Program-made: the position numbers and the translations under genes
From: Leptodontidium sp. MPI-SDFR-AT-0119
Taxonomy: Eukaryota; Ascomycota; Leotiomycetes; Helotiales; Leptodontidiaceae
Assembly (NCBI GenBank): GCA_020726505.1
Contig: JAHLEZ010000029.1
Location: 496,001-560,000 of the forward strand
Direction of reading: 5' to 3'
Length of the DNA stretch: 64,000 bases
The notes under the pieces: generated by a model
Database searches by the model: none
What the model saw: only the letters and a program-made list of their open reading frames with translations
Told to the model about the DNA's origin: nothing
Part shown: positions 53,801 to 64,000 of the stretch, one piece after another
Position numbering within the stretch: position 1 is the first letter of the stretch
Layout of the letters: each line of letters begins with the position of its first letter

Positions 53801-54899
53801 TATAGTAAGTAGTTTATAAGGGCGCTAGTTTTTTATTAAGCTTTACTTTAAGAGATTAGTGTTCTTGTAACGCGAGGCTAATATTCTCTTTAACTTACTT
53901 AGGGCTATATAGGCTCTTCTTCGTGTGTATTATAGTACTAAGGTGTCCTGAATCGTAGTTTTTGGCGGTATAAAATTGGTTTGGCGATTATTTTAATGTG
54001 CGATAATATATCGTCCCCCTTTTTAAATATTAGAGGTACGACCTTGTATTAATCCCTAATACTAAAGTATATTTTATTTTAAGCTAGACACTACTTAGTA
54101 CTTACTACGTTATTATTAAGATAGCTCAGGGACTCTAATCACTATCTTATTATTTCGAACACGCTATAGCGTTAGAATCTTAGGGTTCTCTAAGAACTCA
54201 AGGTCGCTAAGGTCGTATATATTAATATTAAGTTTATAATTAAGCGTGAGGTTGTCGTCTAATTCTTTATCGAGCTGTTTATTATTGTCGTTGTCGTTGT
54301 AAATAAAGTCGTGCCTCTTATAAAAGAGCTTAAGCTTATTCTTAATAAAAGTCCGGCGAAGTCAGGGGCTATTTAGGCCTAACTTTTTAAGTTTATAATA
54401 CCCTTTCTTTATATAAGCTTTATAAATCTTATAAGGTCTAAGCCATCTGAAATCGAGAGCACGGTTAGTGGACATATCCCTCTCTCTAATAAAGTCCTAA
54501 CGTAAGACTAAGTCTCCCTTAATAAATAGCCGTTTACGAATATTATATTTTAAATTAAATACTTCTCTACTTTCTTAACGGCGACGGGTCTTTATAAGTA
54601 TGGCTTTGTTAATGTATTCTTGTCGTATTTGAAACTAAAGAGCGCGGAGTTCTAAGAGCTTAGAGCGGTCCTTAATCTCTTTAATAAATAATAATCTCTA
54701 GGTCGGGTTTATTGTCTTAATAGGCAAAATAGCTTCTCTCCCGTAGACTATATAAAAAGGAGTGTACCCCGTAGGGCGATATACTGTAATACAGTTTATA
54801 AACAATACTGCTAGAAGGTTATTAAGCTAGCGTCCGCCTATTTTAAAAAGCGCATTTTTAATTAGGCTATGTCCTCTCTTAATCATCCTATTCACTCTA
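50878..54899 (-). pseudogene. long coding-like region downstream of integrase, unrecognised
   Basis: Ty3/gypsy elements normally end soon after integrase, but here about 4 kb remain before the polypurine tract. Parts still read as RIP-mutated coding sequence on the minus strand, for example near 53150-53300 (VKDLSMSLADDP, LVNLLGIEY) and near 52650-52800 (FDLKINNKFFNPY). I do not recognise a domain. It may be an extra open reading frame, an extended Pol C-terminus or a second nested insertion. Confidence 0.4.
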
Positions 54900-55260
54900 G
54901 CGTTATATACTGAGATTTAGATCTAGTTGACTTCTATTTTATTAAGTAAATTTATAACTTCTCCTATGTTCTTAGTTCTACTATTAATAATAAGCCTCTA
55001 AAACAGCCCGTGCCGGCAAATAATGTCTTACTAAATAAAGTCAACTACCCCTTTAGCCTCTCTACTAGCGAGGGCTCTTACCTTAACTTAACCGCTTATG
55101 TCGTCCTTAGTAACCACTAAGTACTTCTTTTCACATTTTGCCGGCATAAACATAATATTAAGCGCCTATTTCTTTATTAGGCTATTTGATATTATTAAGT
55201 AGAGGGGTTCCTCTTGGCGTTTAGATAATCAGAGTTAGTAATCTTAGTATGTCTGAATAT
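54900..55260 (-). pseudogene. integrase core relic
   Basis: The minus strand reads KKYLVVTKDDISG, then VKVRALASREAKGVVDFI and, after two RIP-type stops, DIICRHGLF and RLIINSRTKNIGEV. This is the DDE integrase core around the second catalytic Asp of fungal Ty3/gypsy elements. Stops sit where Trp or Gln is usual. Confidence 0.65.
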
Positions 55261-56449
55261 AATTTATATAGTTTATATATAGGCCTTTCTAAAAGTATTA
55301 AGTGAAGATTTAGTAGTACGTACTTTCCTGTCTTTTATAGCCTGAGTTATTATAATAACTCTTAAGTATTACCTCTTTCTCTCTTATTATATTAATAACG
55401 AGCTTAACTAGAGCCCCTTTTAACGGCAACCTTTAGATCTTGCGACTATATACGCCGTAATTTAGTACTTTACGCTTAAATACTCAGAACTATTTCCGAT
55501 CTATTAACTTCGAAGTCTTAAGTGTCATTAAGTACTGAGCTATCTCCTAATACTGTTCTCTGTACTTACTTATTATAATAAGTAGGCCTCCTTTATTAAA
55601 AGAAGACTTAAAACCGCTAGAAAAAGTAAGTTCCCTTTTATTATAAAGTCTTTAGACTATAGATTTTATATCTTAAAGGATTCTATTCCGTCTCTAAAGT
55701 TCCGGGTCTATTAATGCGCCGTCTAATTCTAAACTACTAATCTCCTCTTCGCTTATAGTATTAATAAGACAAATCTCGTAAGTTCTAAGTTTAAAGAGAA
55801 TTTAATCTTCGTTAATATTACTTTCTTTTAAGGAATCTTCGGGGGTACTTAAGTCTCCGGGACAACTAGTCTATTATTATATGTGTCGTTCCTTAGACAT
55901 GTCGAACCTCAAAGTCAAAGAGTCGTATCTAAGCGAGTTATTTAGTTAATATTACGTTAGAGTGATTGTAAGCTACTTTATTTAGTTATATAATAAGTGT
56001 ATTAACATCTGTCTCTATAACGAAGTATACTCTAATAAGCTAAATCTTTAGTTTCTTTAAGATATAAAATATACTCTTACACTTTCTCTTAGTAATATTA
56101 TATTTGGCTTTAGTCTTGTTCTAGAACTTACTCTTGTACCTTATTAAGTGTATTTTGTTTAAAGTCAGCTCTCTTTAACTAAAGAAGCCGCCCTAGTTAG
56201 TTCCGCTAGAGTTAACTCTAATTATAATTTCACTAGCTTCCTTTTTATAGTCTATTCGATATAAGACTAAGGATAAGTATAAAGCGTCTTGTAGTTCAGC
56301 TATAGCCTTCCCTTATAAATTAAGTTCTTAGTGAAACTTAACCCCTTTCTGTGAGAGTGCGTATAAGGGTTTAGCGATTAGGCGAAAGTTCTTAATCTAA
56401 ATTCGGAAGTAAATAATAAGTCCTAAAAATACCTTGACTTTAGTAAGAT

Positions 56450-57100
56450 TCGCTAGTTCCTGTTAGTTCTTGATTTTAACGAGGTATCTCGTAAATAGTT
56501 CTCTCCCTTTAGAGTTATAGGCGTATCTTATAATATTTATATTATTAAGACAAAATTATAACTTAAGCTTAATTATAACTCTAGTACACTCTAAGCGTTC
56601 GAGAGTTATGTCGAGGTTCTTAATATACTTTAAGACAAACTTCTTAATCCTTAGTAAGGCTTTAGCTTAGTTATAGTTTATATACGGGCCTTTAATACTG
56701 ATGTCGTCTAAGAATAACATCGTAACTACTGGGACTAGCTTTTTTAAGATGCGTGTAATCGTTTGGACAAATTATATAATAGAATTAGTGGCGCCTTATA
56801 GAAGTGTCGTATTTCGGACTAGTCTAATATAAAGAATATAAAAAGCAGTCATATCCTTACTAGACTAATAAAGTACTTATTAATTGTACTTAGAATATAA
56901 GTCAACGAGACTTATAATATAATAACTAGTAAACTCTTTAGAAAACTCATTAATAAATGGCGGGAAGTTAGCGTCTTTGTAGGTAATAGTATTTAATATA
57001 ATAGCCGAGTTAATTAATCTGTATTTCCCTGACTCCTTCTTTTAAACTAAGAACCAAGCGTTACGGTAAGGCCCCTTAAAGTACTCTAGGACTCCTTTAT
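56450..57100 (-). pseudogene. reverse transcriptase relic
   Basis: The minus strand reads YRNAWFLV, stop, KKESGKYRLINSAIILN, then TYKDANFPPFINEFSKEFTS, and later KLVPVVTMLFLDDISIKGPY, where LDD marks the catalytic YxDD-type site of fungal Ty3/gypsy reverse transcriptases. Intervening stops are TAA or TAG at expected Gln codons. Confidence 0.75.
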
Positions 57101-58111
57101 TGAGTCTTTCTTATATTATTTTAGTAACCTCCGGAATAAGTGCCCGCGGCAAAGGAAAGTTAGGAGCTTACTAAGTCGTATATTTAATAGTCTTAATAAT
57201 AATAGGAGGGGAAACATCTTTATAAAATTTGCTACACTTAGGCTAATTAAAAGCTATAGCTCCTTCTCGATTGACTATTATTTCGTCAAATAAGGCTCTC
57301 TCTTCTGGCCACAATAGGCTACTTACGTCTAATTTAGCTAGCCTTTTTAAAGTAAGTCTTGAGTTTTAGGGTATATTAATAAAGTATAATAATAAGTGTT
57401 CTTGATACTTTCTAATATAATCTTAGGGAGTTCCTTGTTCTTGTGCACGCTCGTACTAGTCCTCTCTCCTACTAGGGGGGTCGCCTTTCGGGTTAACTAA
57501 ATCAACGGGTAAGACTTTCTTAGCCTTTAATTTATATATAACTCTTACTTGCGCTACCGTATTCTACGTTTCTCGGAATAGTGACTTGATTAAGAGCTCG
57601 TCGTAGTTAGTAGTCTATTCGAACGTTAGGCTTACTAAAGATAAGGAATCGTCGTTAAACGCTCTTTTAAATAAGGGCTCAGAGACTAAGGGTTCCTCTT
57701 AGTACGAGTTAAGGAGTACTTTAAGTAGAAAGTCTCTAATTACCGATTTTAATACACAGAATTCTCTCTTTATATACTTAATATACACTATCCCCTTAAG
57801 GCTCACAAGTTCCCGGTCTCGTAATAAGAGGCGAGGACAATAAGGTTAACTGTCTCCTCTTTTAAAAAGTCCTTCTTTTAGTTCTATTAATGTCGGGATG
57901 TCCGAGTATTTAAGTGTATTAACTATAGCGCTCGAGTAATAGCTAGTTAATCGTTTCCCGAGAAGTCTTCCTTTTTATAACTAATCTTAGATTTTAAATC
58001 TTTAGAGTAAATTAGCCTTACTTTATTTTCTTTACGTAGTGCTTCGGCATCCTTTGCTTCCTTAGTAGCATCGTTAGTCTTAATTGTGGTAATAAGACTA
58101 GAGCGCTAATC

Positions 58112-58615
58112 TCACAAAAAAGCGAGTATAATCCCTTTATTATAATCCCTTAGATAGCGGAAAGTGACTTTAGCTTTACGGAAAAACGGAAAACTAAAGA
58201 TAACCTTAACTCCGGGACTATTTATAATATAAAACCGATTATTAATTACGCAGTTGCCTATAATAACGGTAATATTATTAGCAAATCTAACGAAACGAGA
58301 CTTTATATTAGTAATCGTCTTTAAGGCTATCATTTGACTTCTCGTTATTAATAGTTCTAAGAGGTTAACTACTTTAAGAGTTATATAACTGACTTTAGCC
58401 CCTGTATTAAGTGTAGCCTTAATATCACTAACCTTAGAGCGGCCAGGTATTATAACTACTACCTTCGGCGCTGGCAAGTAAAACGAGTTACTTATTTCCG
58501 TGGAGCTACTTATAGCCTTTATTTTAATATAAAAGCTAGTATTTCTTACTAGTCGAGCACTTCGCCGTATTGTTCTAAGTGACATAAAAGGCACTAAGCA
58601 AAAAAGTTCTAACAC
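58112..58615 (-). pseudogene. retropepsin/Pol fragment, longest open frame in the element
   Basis: A 167-codon frame that escaped stop creation. It contains DIKATLNTGAKVSYIT, a degenerate aspartic protease site in which the family's catalytic Asp-Thr-Gly has become Asn-Thr-Gly, and downstream VIIGNCVINNRFYIINSPGV and PFFRKAKVTFRYLRD, typical of the segment between protease and reverse transcriptase. The loss of the Asp suggests that the protease is dead even here. Confidence 0.6.
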
Positions 58616-58999
58616 TAGGTTTCTATATACTAATAATATACTAAAGAAAAGTACTAGGACCGGCCTAAATAATAAGATAACGCTAAGTAATAATTATATT
58701 ACTGACTTCTTAATTATTAATTCTTATATTATAACGACACTATTCCGGAACTACCGCTAATAGGCCTAAAATTTCAAAGCAAGGAGATTCCTAGGGACCT
58801 TAGGGTATACTTAAACCCTTCTTCTTTATTCTGTTTTCCTTAGGAGCTAACTAGGGACCTTTTTTATTCTAATATTATCTCGCTTTATTAAGGGGTACTT
58901 ATTTAATTAATCCGCGTATAACGTAAGCTTTAGGAAAGTATATAAAGAATTAAGTAATAGTCTTTATAATATAATAACTTCTTCCTTATTAAGGCTATA

Positions 59000-61528
59000 G
59001 TTATCTTTAAAGGTAATAGCTTTAACGTTAATAATATACTCCCTTTATATTTATTAATTAATTGTACCGCCGGGCGTTCGGGAAGCTTTAGGAAGGTTAA
59101 TAAGTATTATTATCTCTCTTAGTGTAAGGTTATTAAGTAATTCTTACAAAGACAATAACTTGTCGAGGACCTTATTAAGCTTATAGCCGTTCTAGTTTAG
59201 TACTTCTTATATACGGGGGTTCCGAGAAGACGTTAATCGCGTAATAGGTCTAGGGATTCTAGAGGGGACTATAGTTAGTTCAGACTTTATAGTACACCTC
59301 TTCGCTAAAGAGCTAGTTATAGTATTTTAAGCTAATGCCCTAAATGTGGTTAGTATAATAGGTTTAGAGACTATATCGGAGATCTTAGACTTATTCTTAG
59401 CTAAGATTTACTAAGGGGTCTTCCTTACTTCTTTAGGACTGTCTACATCCATGACTTTAGTGAACTACATAGTGTCTCTAATATCCAAAGGAACCTTCGG
59501 TTTACTATATAAGGCCTAAGCTTTAATTTTGTCTTATAACTTATTAGATCCCTTATATAGCTTAAATGTTAAGGCCTTCTTTCGGGCTCTAGTCTCGATG
59601 GGGGCAACTATTGCCTCGGAATTAGAGCTGTCCTTTATATTAGACAAGAGAGCTTAAACTTAGACGATTTGCTTTTTAAAATAGTCCTACTATTATAAGA
59701 TAACAGACTCGCCGGCGTTAATAGGCTCATTAATAAATTCAATGTAATTAATTGCAGAAGTTACTCCCTTCTCTTTTATAAACGCCGCTTTTAACTACGA
59801 TACTAGTAACTCTTTAACCGCCTGTGCTTTACGTTCAGGATTAAAAAAGTATTAGTTATTTAATATACGAGAAAGGATATATTCTCGTCTAAGTCTCTTA
59901 TTAATAAGAAACTATATAAAGTACGACTTTTTCCCTTCTTCTTAAGGTCTTATATAAATGTAGCTATTATCCTCTGCTTTATAAATTACCTTAAGACTTA
60001 TAAACTTCTTGTAATTAAAACATTAATTTATAAACTTATGTCGTGTTTAAGGTCTTATCCTGGGCTCTTAACGATTTATACACCACCGGCACTTATAATC
60101 ATCTCTTGCCTTCTTATTATAAGCAATAGAGTTAGAATAACTAGTCTTATAATTAACGCTAGCCACTTTTTAAGCCTCTTTAGTAAATTATAAGATATTT
60201 ATCTCGGCCGTGTATTTAGTGTTCGTAACTCTCTTAATTACTATCGCAAGGATTTTTATATGCCTTAGACTGTTATAAACGTTCTCTAAGTCTTTGTCTA
60301 TAGTACTCTTAGGGTTTCTAACAATCTTTTATAAAGTTAGAAGAAACATAAGGTCTAAGTTAGTTATAACTTCTCTGTCTTATCTCTTAAAGGCCTTATA
60401 AATCTCTTTACTTAGGGCGTTATTTTTATAGCCTAAGAAGTTTAGGTACTATAATAGTAATACTCAGGTCGACTAACCTTGTGTAGCTATAGACGTAAGC
60501 TAAATCCTTTCCTCCCGGTAATTAGACGTCTTAACAAAGATATTAGGCCGACTTGCCTATATCTATCAGTGGTTTATAATGCCTTACTCCTTTATAATAG
60601 TATATAAGTCCCGTTCTGAATTGAGCTAGGCCTTAATAGCGCTATAAATGTCGTCAAACGCATCCGTTTTAAGGTCTTTTAACGACTCTTTATTCTTAAA
60701 GGCAGCTTATATAGCCTTGTTCTAAAGGCTTCAGGGGAGTGCAAGTATAAATCAAGTCGACGCTTACTTCTTAGTGAGATTGCCTCGGTTAATATAATTT
60801 AGGGCTACTTCTCTAAAGGCCCTAAGGAACTTCTAGCATTAGTCTAAAGAAGGTTAGCCGTCAATTTAAGTATCTTTAAAATCCTACTTTAGTAAGTCTA
60901 AGTAAGTATTCGTATATAAATAATACTTACTGTCGTCGGCATAATAGTCTTACTTTACTTCCCTCTTAAGGTTAACGTATATTCCGGTTTTAAAGCTAAG
61001 GAGCTTCTGAATGTTCTACACTTAAGAAGGGGTTATATAGTCGACTACTTATTCCTTCTTCTCTCGGTCGTTAGTAATTATATAACTTGCAAAGTATTTA
61101 TTAAAAGTCTAGAAGTAAGTACTAACGTCGATGTCGTTAAAAATAAAAGTATTCAGGGATCTAGGGATTAACATCGACTAATTAACGTAGACCTTAATAT
61201 TCTTAAGATCATTCGCGGTAATAGACGGGGTCGAGTTAGGAGCGGCAGGTTTAGCGATATTAGCAAGAGGAGCTGAGTTACTTAGTCCGGCATTACTAGA
61301 CCCCTTCCCTTTACCTTTCCCTTTCCCCTTCTTACTGTCTAATAAGCTCTAGAAAGTGTTATTATTATAAGGGGTAAAACCTTTATTAGAGGTCCCTAAA
61401 TTATAAGAAGCGCTAGGCCTAACGCCTATAATCGTCCTAAAGTTACTTTTAGTAGTAAGTCCTAGGGTGTCAGTAAAGGGAGCCCCATTTTAATTATTAG
61501 CGTTGTTTAGTTTATTATAGCCGGACAT
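59000..61528 (-). pseudogene. gag relic of the Ty3/gypsy element
   Basis: The frame begins at 61528 with MSGYNKLNNAN and continues with stops through a low-complexity Lys/Gly stretch (KKGKGKGKGS) and NSAPLANIAKPAAPNSTPSI before dissolving into stop-rich sequence. Position next to the 5' LTR and composition fit Gag. Its left limit is approximate. Confidence 0.5.
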
Positions 61529-62365
61529 TATTAGTGAGTTAAATGTGATTTGAGGTTTTGAAAGAATATATGTGGTCGTTTAATCGAAAGTAATAAAAGT
61601 AATAAAAGATTTAGTATATATAAGTGTTATATTATTATATAAAGAAAGTAAAGAAACGTCCCCCTAGAAACAAGAATTTAGGGCCTCGCCTCCGTAAGCG
61701 AAGGGCTAAATAATAGGCTCTTTTAATAAGGTCTCAGCCTGCGCCCTAGGCCTTATACGCCGAAATTACAGAGGGTTTAAATTAATAAATAGGGGGTAAA
61801 TAGAAATTAAACAACGCTAAAAAAATAACTAAGGCCTAGTTTTAGACTAGCCTAGAACACACTTCCGCCAAATCTCTAGGTAAGACTTCGGCCTTTAGCT
61901 AACAAACTAAAGAGTAAAGCCTATAACACTTAGCTAACTTCTTATATAGTAATCTCGGCACCTTATATTATTAGGCCCTGGCGGTCTAATGTTATAAGGC
62001 CTCGTACTACTGTGGAAAGTATTGTGAAATAGTAAAGTACAAGTCTTCGGAATAGCGGTATAGAGCCTCGAGCTGAGAGAGAAGAGATTTTCTAGTACTT
62101 TAGGTGTCTTCACGTATTATAAAAGTTCACTTGCTTCCCTCGTATCTCTCTGCTCTCTCTATCGTATACTTGTGCCTTTATATCTACTGTTTTTGCTTTC
62201 GAAGGCTAAGGAGTTATTAATTAAATAGGTCCCTTAGTTTAAGTAGTTGTCGTTTCTTAATTCTCCTTAAACACTTGTAATTAGTATAAAGGGCCCTTTC
62301 TGTATAACTTACTTAGTTCTATTTCCTCGTACTGAACTCACTCCCTACGTCGGTTACTAAAAATA

Positions 62366-62649
62366 TGTGGGTGGGATAAAGCCCTATAAACTACACAATA
62401 AGAGAGGTAATATATAGTGAGGTACAGGAGAGACTCTAAGTGTAAGAAATCGCGGATCGATTAAATCTAAAGATAATATATATCTGAAGAGTATAAAAAG
62501 TCGAGGGAGGGGAGGAGAAAAAAGTGTATTAGATAATATCTATGAAAAGTTCTTAGTTATTGAGTTGTTTTCAAGTAATGAACCCTTTTATGTGGAAAGA
62601 GCCTATCCGGTCAGGTGACAAAGGAGCTACTAGAGCCTTCCCCACTACA
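62366..62649 (-). repeat. 5' LTR of the Ty3/gypsy element
   Basis: The second 284-bp LTR copy, in the same orientation as that at 50579. Immediately inside it (minus strand) lies TAGTAACCGACGTAGGG, which could be an RIP-altered primer-binding site (TGGTAACC...), but no tRNA was matched. Confidence 0.85.
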
Positions 62650-62653
62650 ATAA

Positions 62654-62958
62654 TAAGGTAATTTAGCAAGTAAACTCTAACTTTATATTTAGGCTTAAAG
62701 CTACGCTTAGAATCGAGAAGAAAAGACAATGAGAAAAGGAAAGCTTTTTATAAAAGAAAGCTCAAGTATTTATATACAAGGAAGCCTCTTAGCCTTTCCT
62801 AATTAAGTATGACGTAGTCAAGCGCCATCGAGCGCTATTTACATTAATAAGTCGCATCCGCGACCTAGTATTCCTAATTAAGCTTAGCGCCGTCGCATTC
62901 CTCGTCGATGCTACGAGCCGCGTCGGTTAAAATACGAGGCGCATCAGTGATCGTAACA
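62654..62958 (+). repeat. right portion of interrupted LTR
   Basis: Matches 10434-10720 with many C/T and G/A changes (for example AGCTACGCTTAGAATCGAGA against AGCTACGCTCAGAATCGAGA) and ends CGTAACA like it. Together with 50564-50578 it forms one LTR split by the 12-kb element. No target duplication was found around the rejoined LTR (TCTTA on the left, ATAAA on the right), so it may be one end of a larger element. Confidence 0.75.
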
Positions 62959-63900
62959 ATAAATCTCTTTAGTAATACTTTGAAATATACTAATAGGGGT
63001 GGGTCAAGATCTCCCTTTAATCCAAAGACATTAAGCCGACAAAATCTTAATCCCAACAATCCATCATCACAATTACTATCAGCGATTCTGGCAAAGGAAT
63101 AGCCTAAGAGTTTTTATACAATCAATTATTCACGCCGTTCTTACAGGAGAACTCTCTGAATCCCAGAACTAAGCTAGGTCTGAGCATAGTGCTACAAATT
63201 GTACGCTCGCTCGAGAGTACAATCGACGTTCAGAGTGAGCTAGGCGTTGGAACCGAAGTCAAAGTGTCTTTCACGTTAAATCAAGCTTTAAATCCCCCTC
63301 AGCCTCTCGCTCTAAACGCCAATTACGAAAGCTCCGTTATAGGTGCGAGGAAATAGACAAGTGGACTGACCTTAGGTTAGGCCTTGTGGGGTTTAATATC
63401 TCCTCCGGTGTCTCTGGAACACGTCCTAGTACCTTTAAAGTCGAGCCGGAGCTCTCGTTATCTCTCCAAGCGTCGCTTAAAATCATGGCTACTCATTGGT
63501 TTGACGTGAAAGTCACGGCATTAGAATCATGGCAAGCTTTACCACCAGATATCTATATTGCAAATGAGTCAGAATCTTCCTTTGAGTCTTTGAGGTAATC
63601 GATTTACTAACCTGAAGTAAAGAAACCTGGTCTCTATAGTCCAGCTCCTATCATTGTACTTTGCTCTAATGCATCTGTGTACCGTGCTTACGCTCGGGGG
63701 AAGGGGTAAAGTGTTCAAAGCAGCGGCAATGGACTTGTTCACTTTGTCTCTAAACCGTAAGCAGCTCCAAGCTGGCCATCTTTCCAGGTCTCGGCTGCGA
63801 CCTTGACACTATAACCTGTTAGAAGTCGGCAATGCTAATTTATCTTGGATAGATGCGGCCCTCACAAGCTTGCCAAAGCCTTCGCGTTTTGTTTAAGTAA
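62959..63900 (+). pseudogene. hybrid histidine kinase relic (ATP-binding domain onward)
   Basis: Beginning right at the LTR end, the sequence reads INLFSNTLKYTNRGG, the N-box of a HATPase domain, then SDSGKGI, then TKLGLSIVLQIVRSL and TIDVQSELGVGTEVKVSFTL (G-boxes and end of the domain). Further on come LGLVGF and LKIMATHWFDVKVT followed by PPDIYIANES, as in the C-terminal parts of fungal hybrid kinases. Several frame changes and stops break it. The upstream sensor and His-box parts are absent, cut off by the retrotransposon insertion. Sequence from 63900 to the window end shows no other gene. Confidence 0.7.
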
Positions 63901-64000
63901 CGCTTCATATTTACCTATAAGTCGCGGCCCCAACTGTCGCCCCTCGGAACTTCAGACACGGGTTTAGCTTCTCCCCAGAGTTTGTTCAGGGTCTCCCCGG

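Larger units (their letters stand above)
50579..62649 (-). mobile_element. Ty3/gypsy LTR retrotransposon, full-length but RIP-destroyed
   Basis: A 12,071-bp element with 284-bp LTRs at both ends and a 4-bp target duplication ATAA (50575-50578 and 62650-62653). The coding strand is minus. From the right come gag (start near 61528), protease (58615-58112), reverse transcriptase (about 57100-56450) and integrase (about 55260-54900). About 4 kb further lies before a polypurine tract next to the left (3') LTR. The order protease-RT-integrase fixes the superfamily. Every long frame is interrupted by TAA/TAG stops at former Gln/Trp codons, and CpA/TpG are depleted, as RIP produces. It is inserted inside another LTR. 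Confidence 0.85.

Noticed and set aside
48350..62360. Possible CRISPR-like or tandem arrays in the AT-rich region
   Set aside because: Repeated words are RIP-derived TpA-rich noise and LTR copies; there are no regular spacers, and the organism is a fungus.

Overview
The window is genomic DNA from a filamentous ascomycete (Pezizomycotina). The genes carry short 50-110 nt spliceosomal introns with GT(A/G)AG donors and CTAAC/CTGAC-like branch points. The protein families are typical of these fungi: Zn2Cys6 and C2H2 regulators, MFS permease, DUF7924, DUF3500. The repeats show the mark of repeat-induced point mutation (RIP): AT-rich DNA, CpA and TpG converted to TpA, and stop codons at former CAA/CAG/TGG codons. 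The species cannot be named from the sequence.

Layout. 1-9.5 kb: a one-gene hypothetical region, an AT-rich decayed stretch with a solo LTR, an OrsD-like zinc-finger regulator with a broken partial copy beside it, a divergently placed medium-chain reductase and a broken DUF6623-like gene. 10.4-14.7 kb: a graveyard holding a solo LTR, a carboxylesterase pseudogene with an internal inversion, a 31-G homopolymer and a DUF7924 pseudogene killed by RIP-type stops. 14.7-47.0 kb: a dense block of 17 genes, described below. 47-48.3 kb: unrecognised DNA. 48.3-63 kb: a RIP-destroyed retrotransposon nest. It contains a gag relic, a solo LTR, and a 12.07 kb Ty3/gypsy element with 284-bp LTRs and an ATAA target duplication. 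That element is inserted inside an LTR of a second family, and this LTR abuts the ATP-binding domain of a histidine kinase relic running to about 63.9 kb.

The 17-gene block looks like an aromatic or ester catabolic cluster, because no PKS, NRPS, terpene synthase or DMATS backbone gene is visible. It contains two CocE-type serine ester hydrolases, three FAD aromatic-hydroxylase-type monooxygenases, a vicinal-oxygen-chelate extradiol dioxygenase with an apparent His-His-Glu site, a fumarylacetoacetate-hydrolase-family enzyme and two carboxymuconolactone-decarboxylase-like proteins. It also has a cupin, a berberine-bridge-type FAD oxidase, an aldo-keto reductase, an FMN reductase with an added Cys4 zinc ribbon, a metallo-beta-lactamase hydrolase and a DUF3500 protein. 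A permease sits head-to-head with a C2H2 + Zn2Cys6 regulator. An inferred order of action is uptake, ester cleavage, ring hydroxylation, extradiol (meta) ring opening, then hydrolysis and decarboxylation. The substrate is unknown. Most genes are intact. The DUF3500 gene carries a one-base frameshift in an A7 run, and the cupin 5' end could not be resolved.

Exon coordinates were worked out by hand from splice signals, reading-frame continuity and family resemblance; no alignment or transcript data were available.
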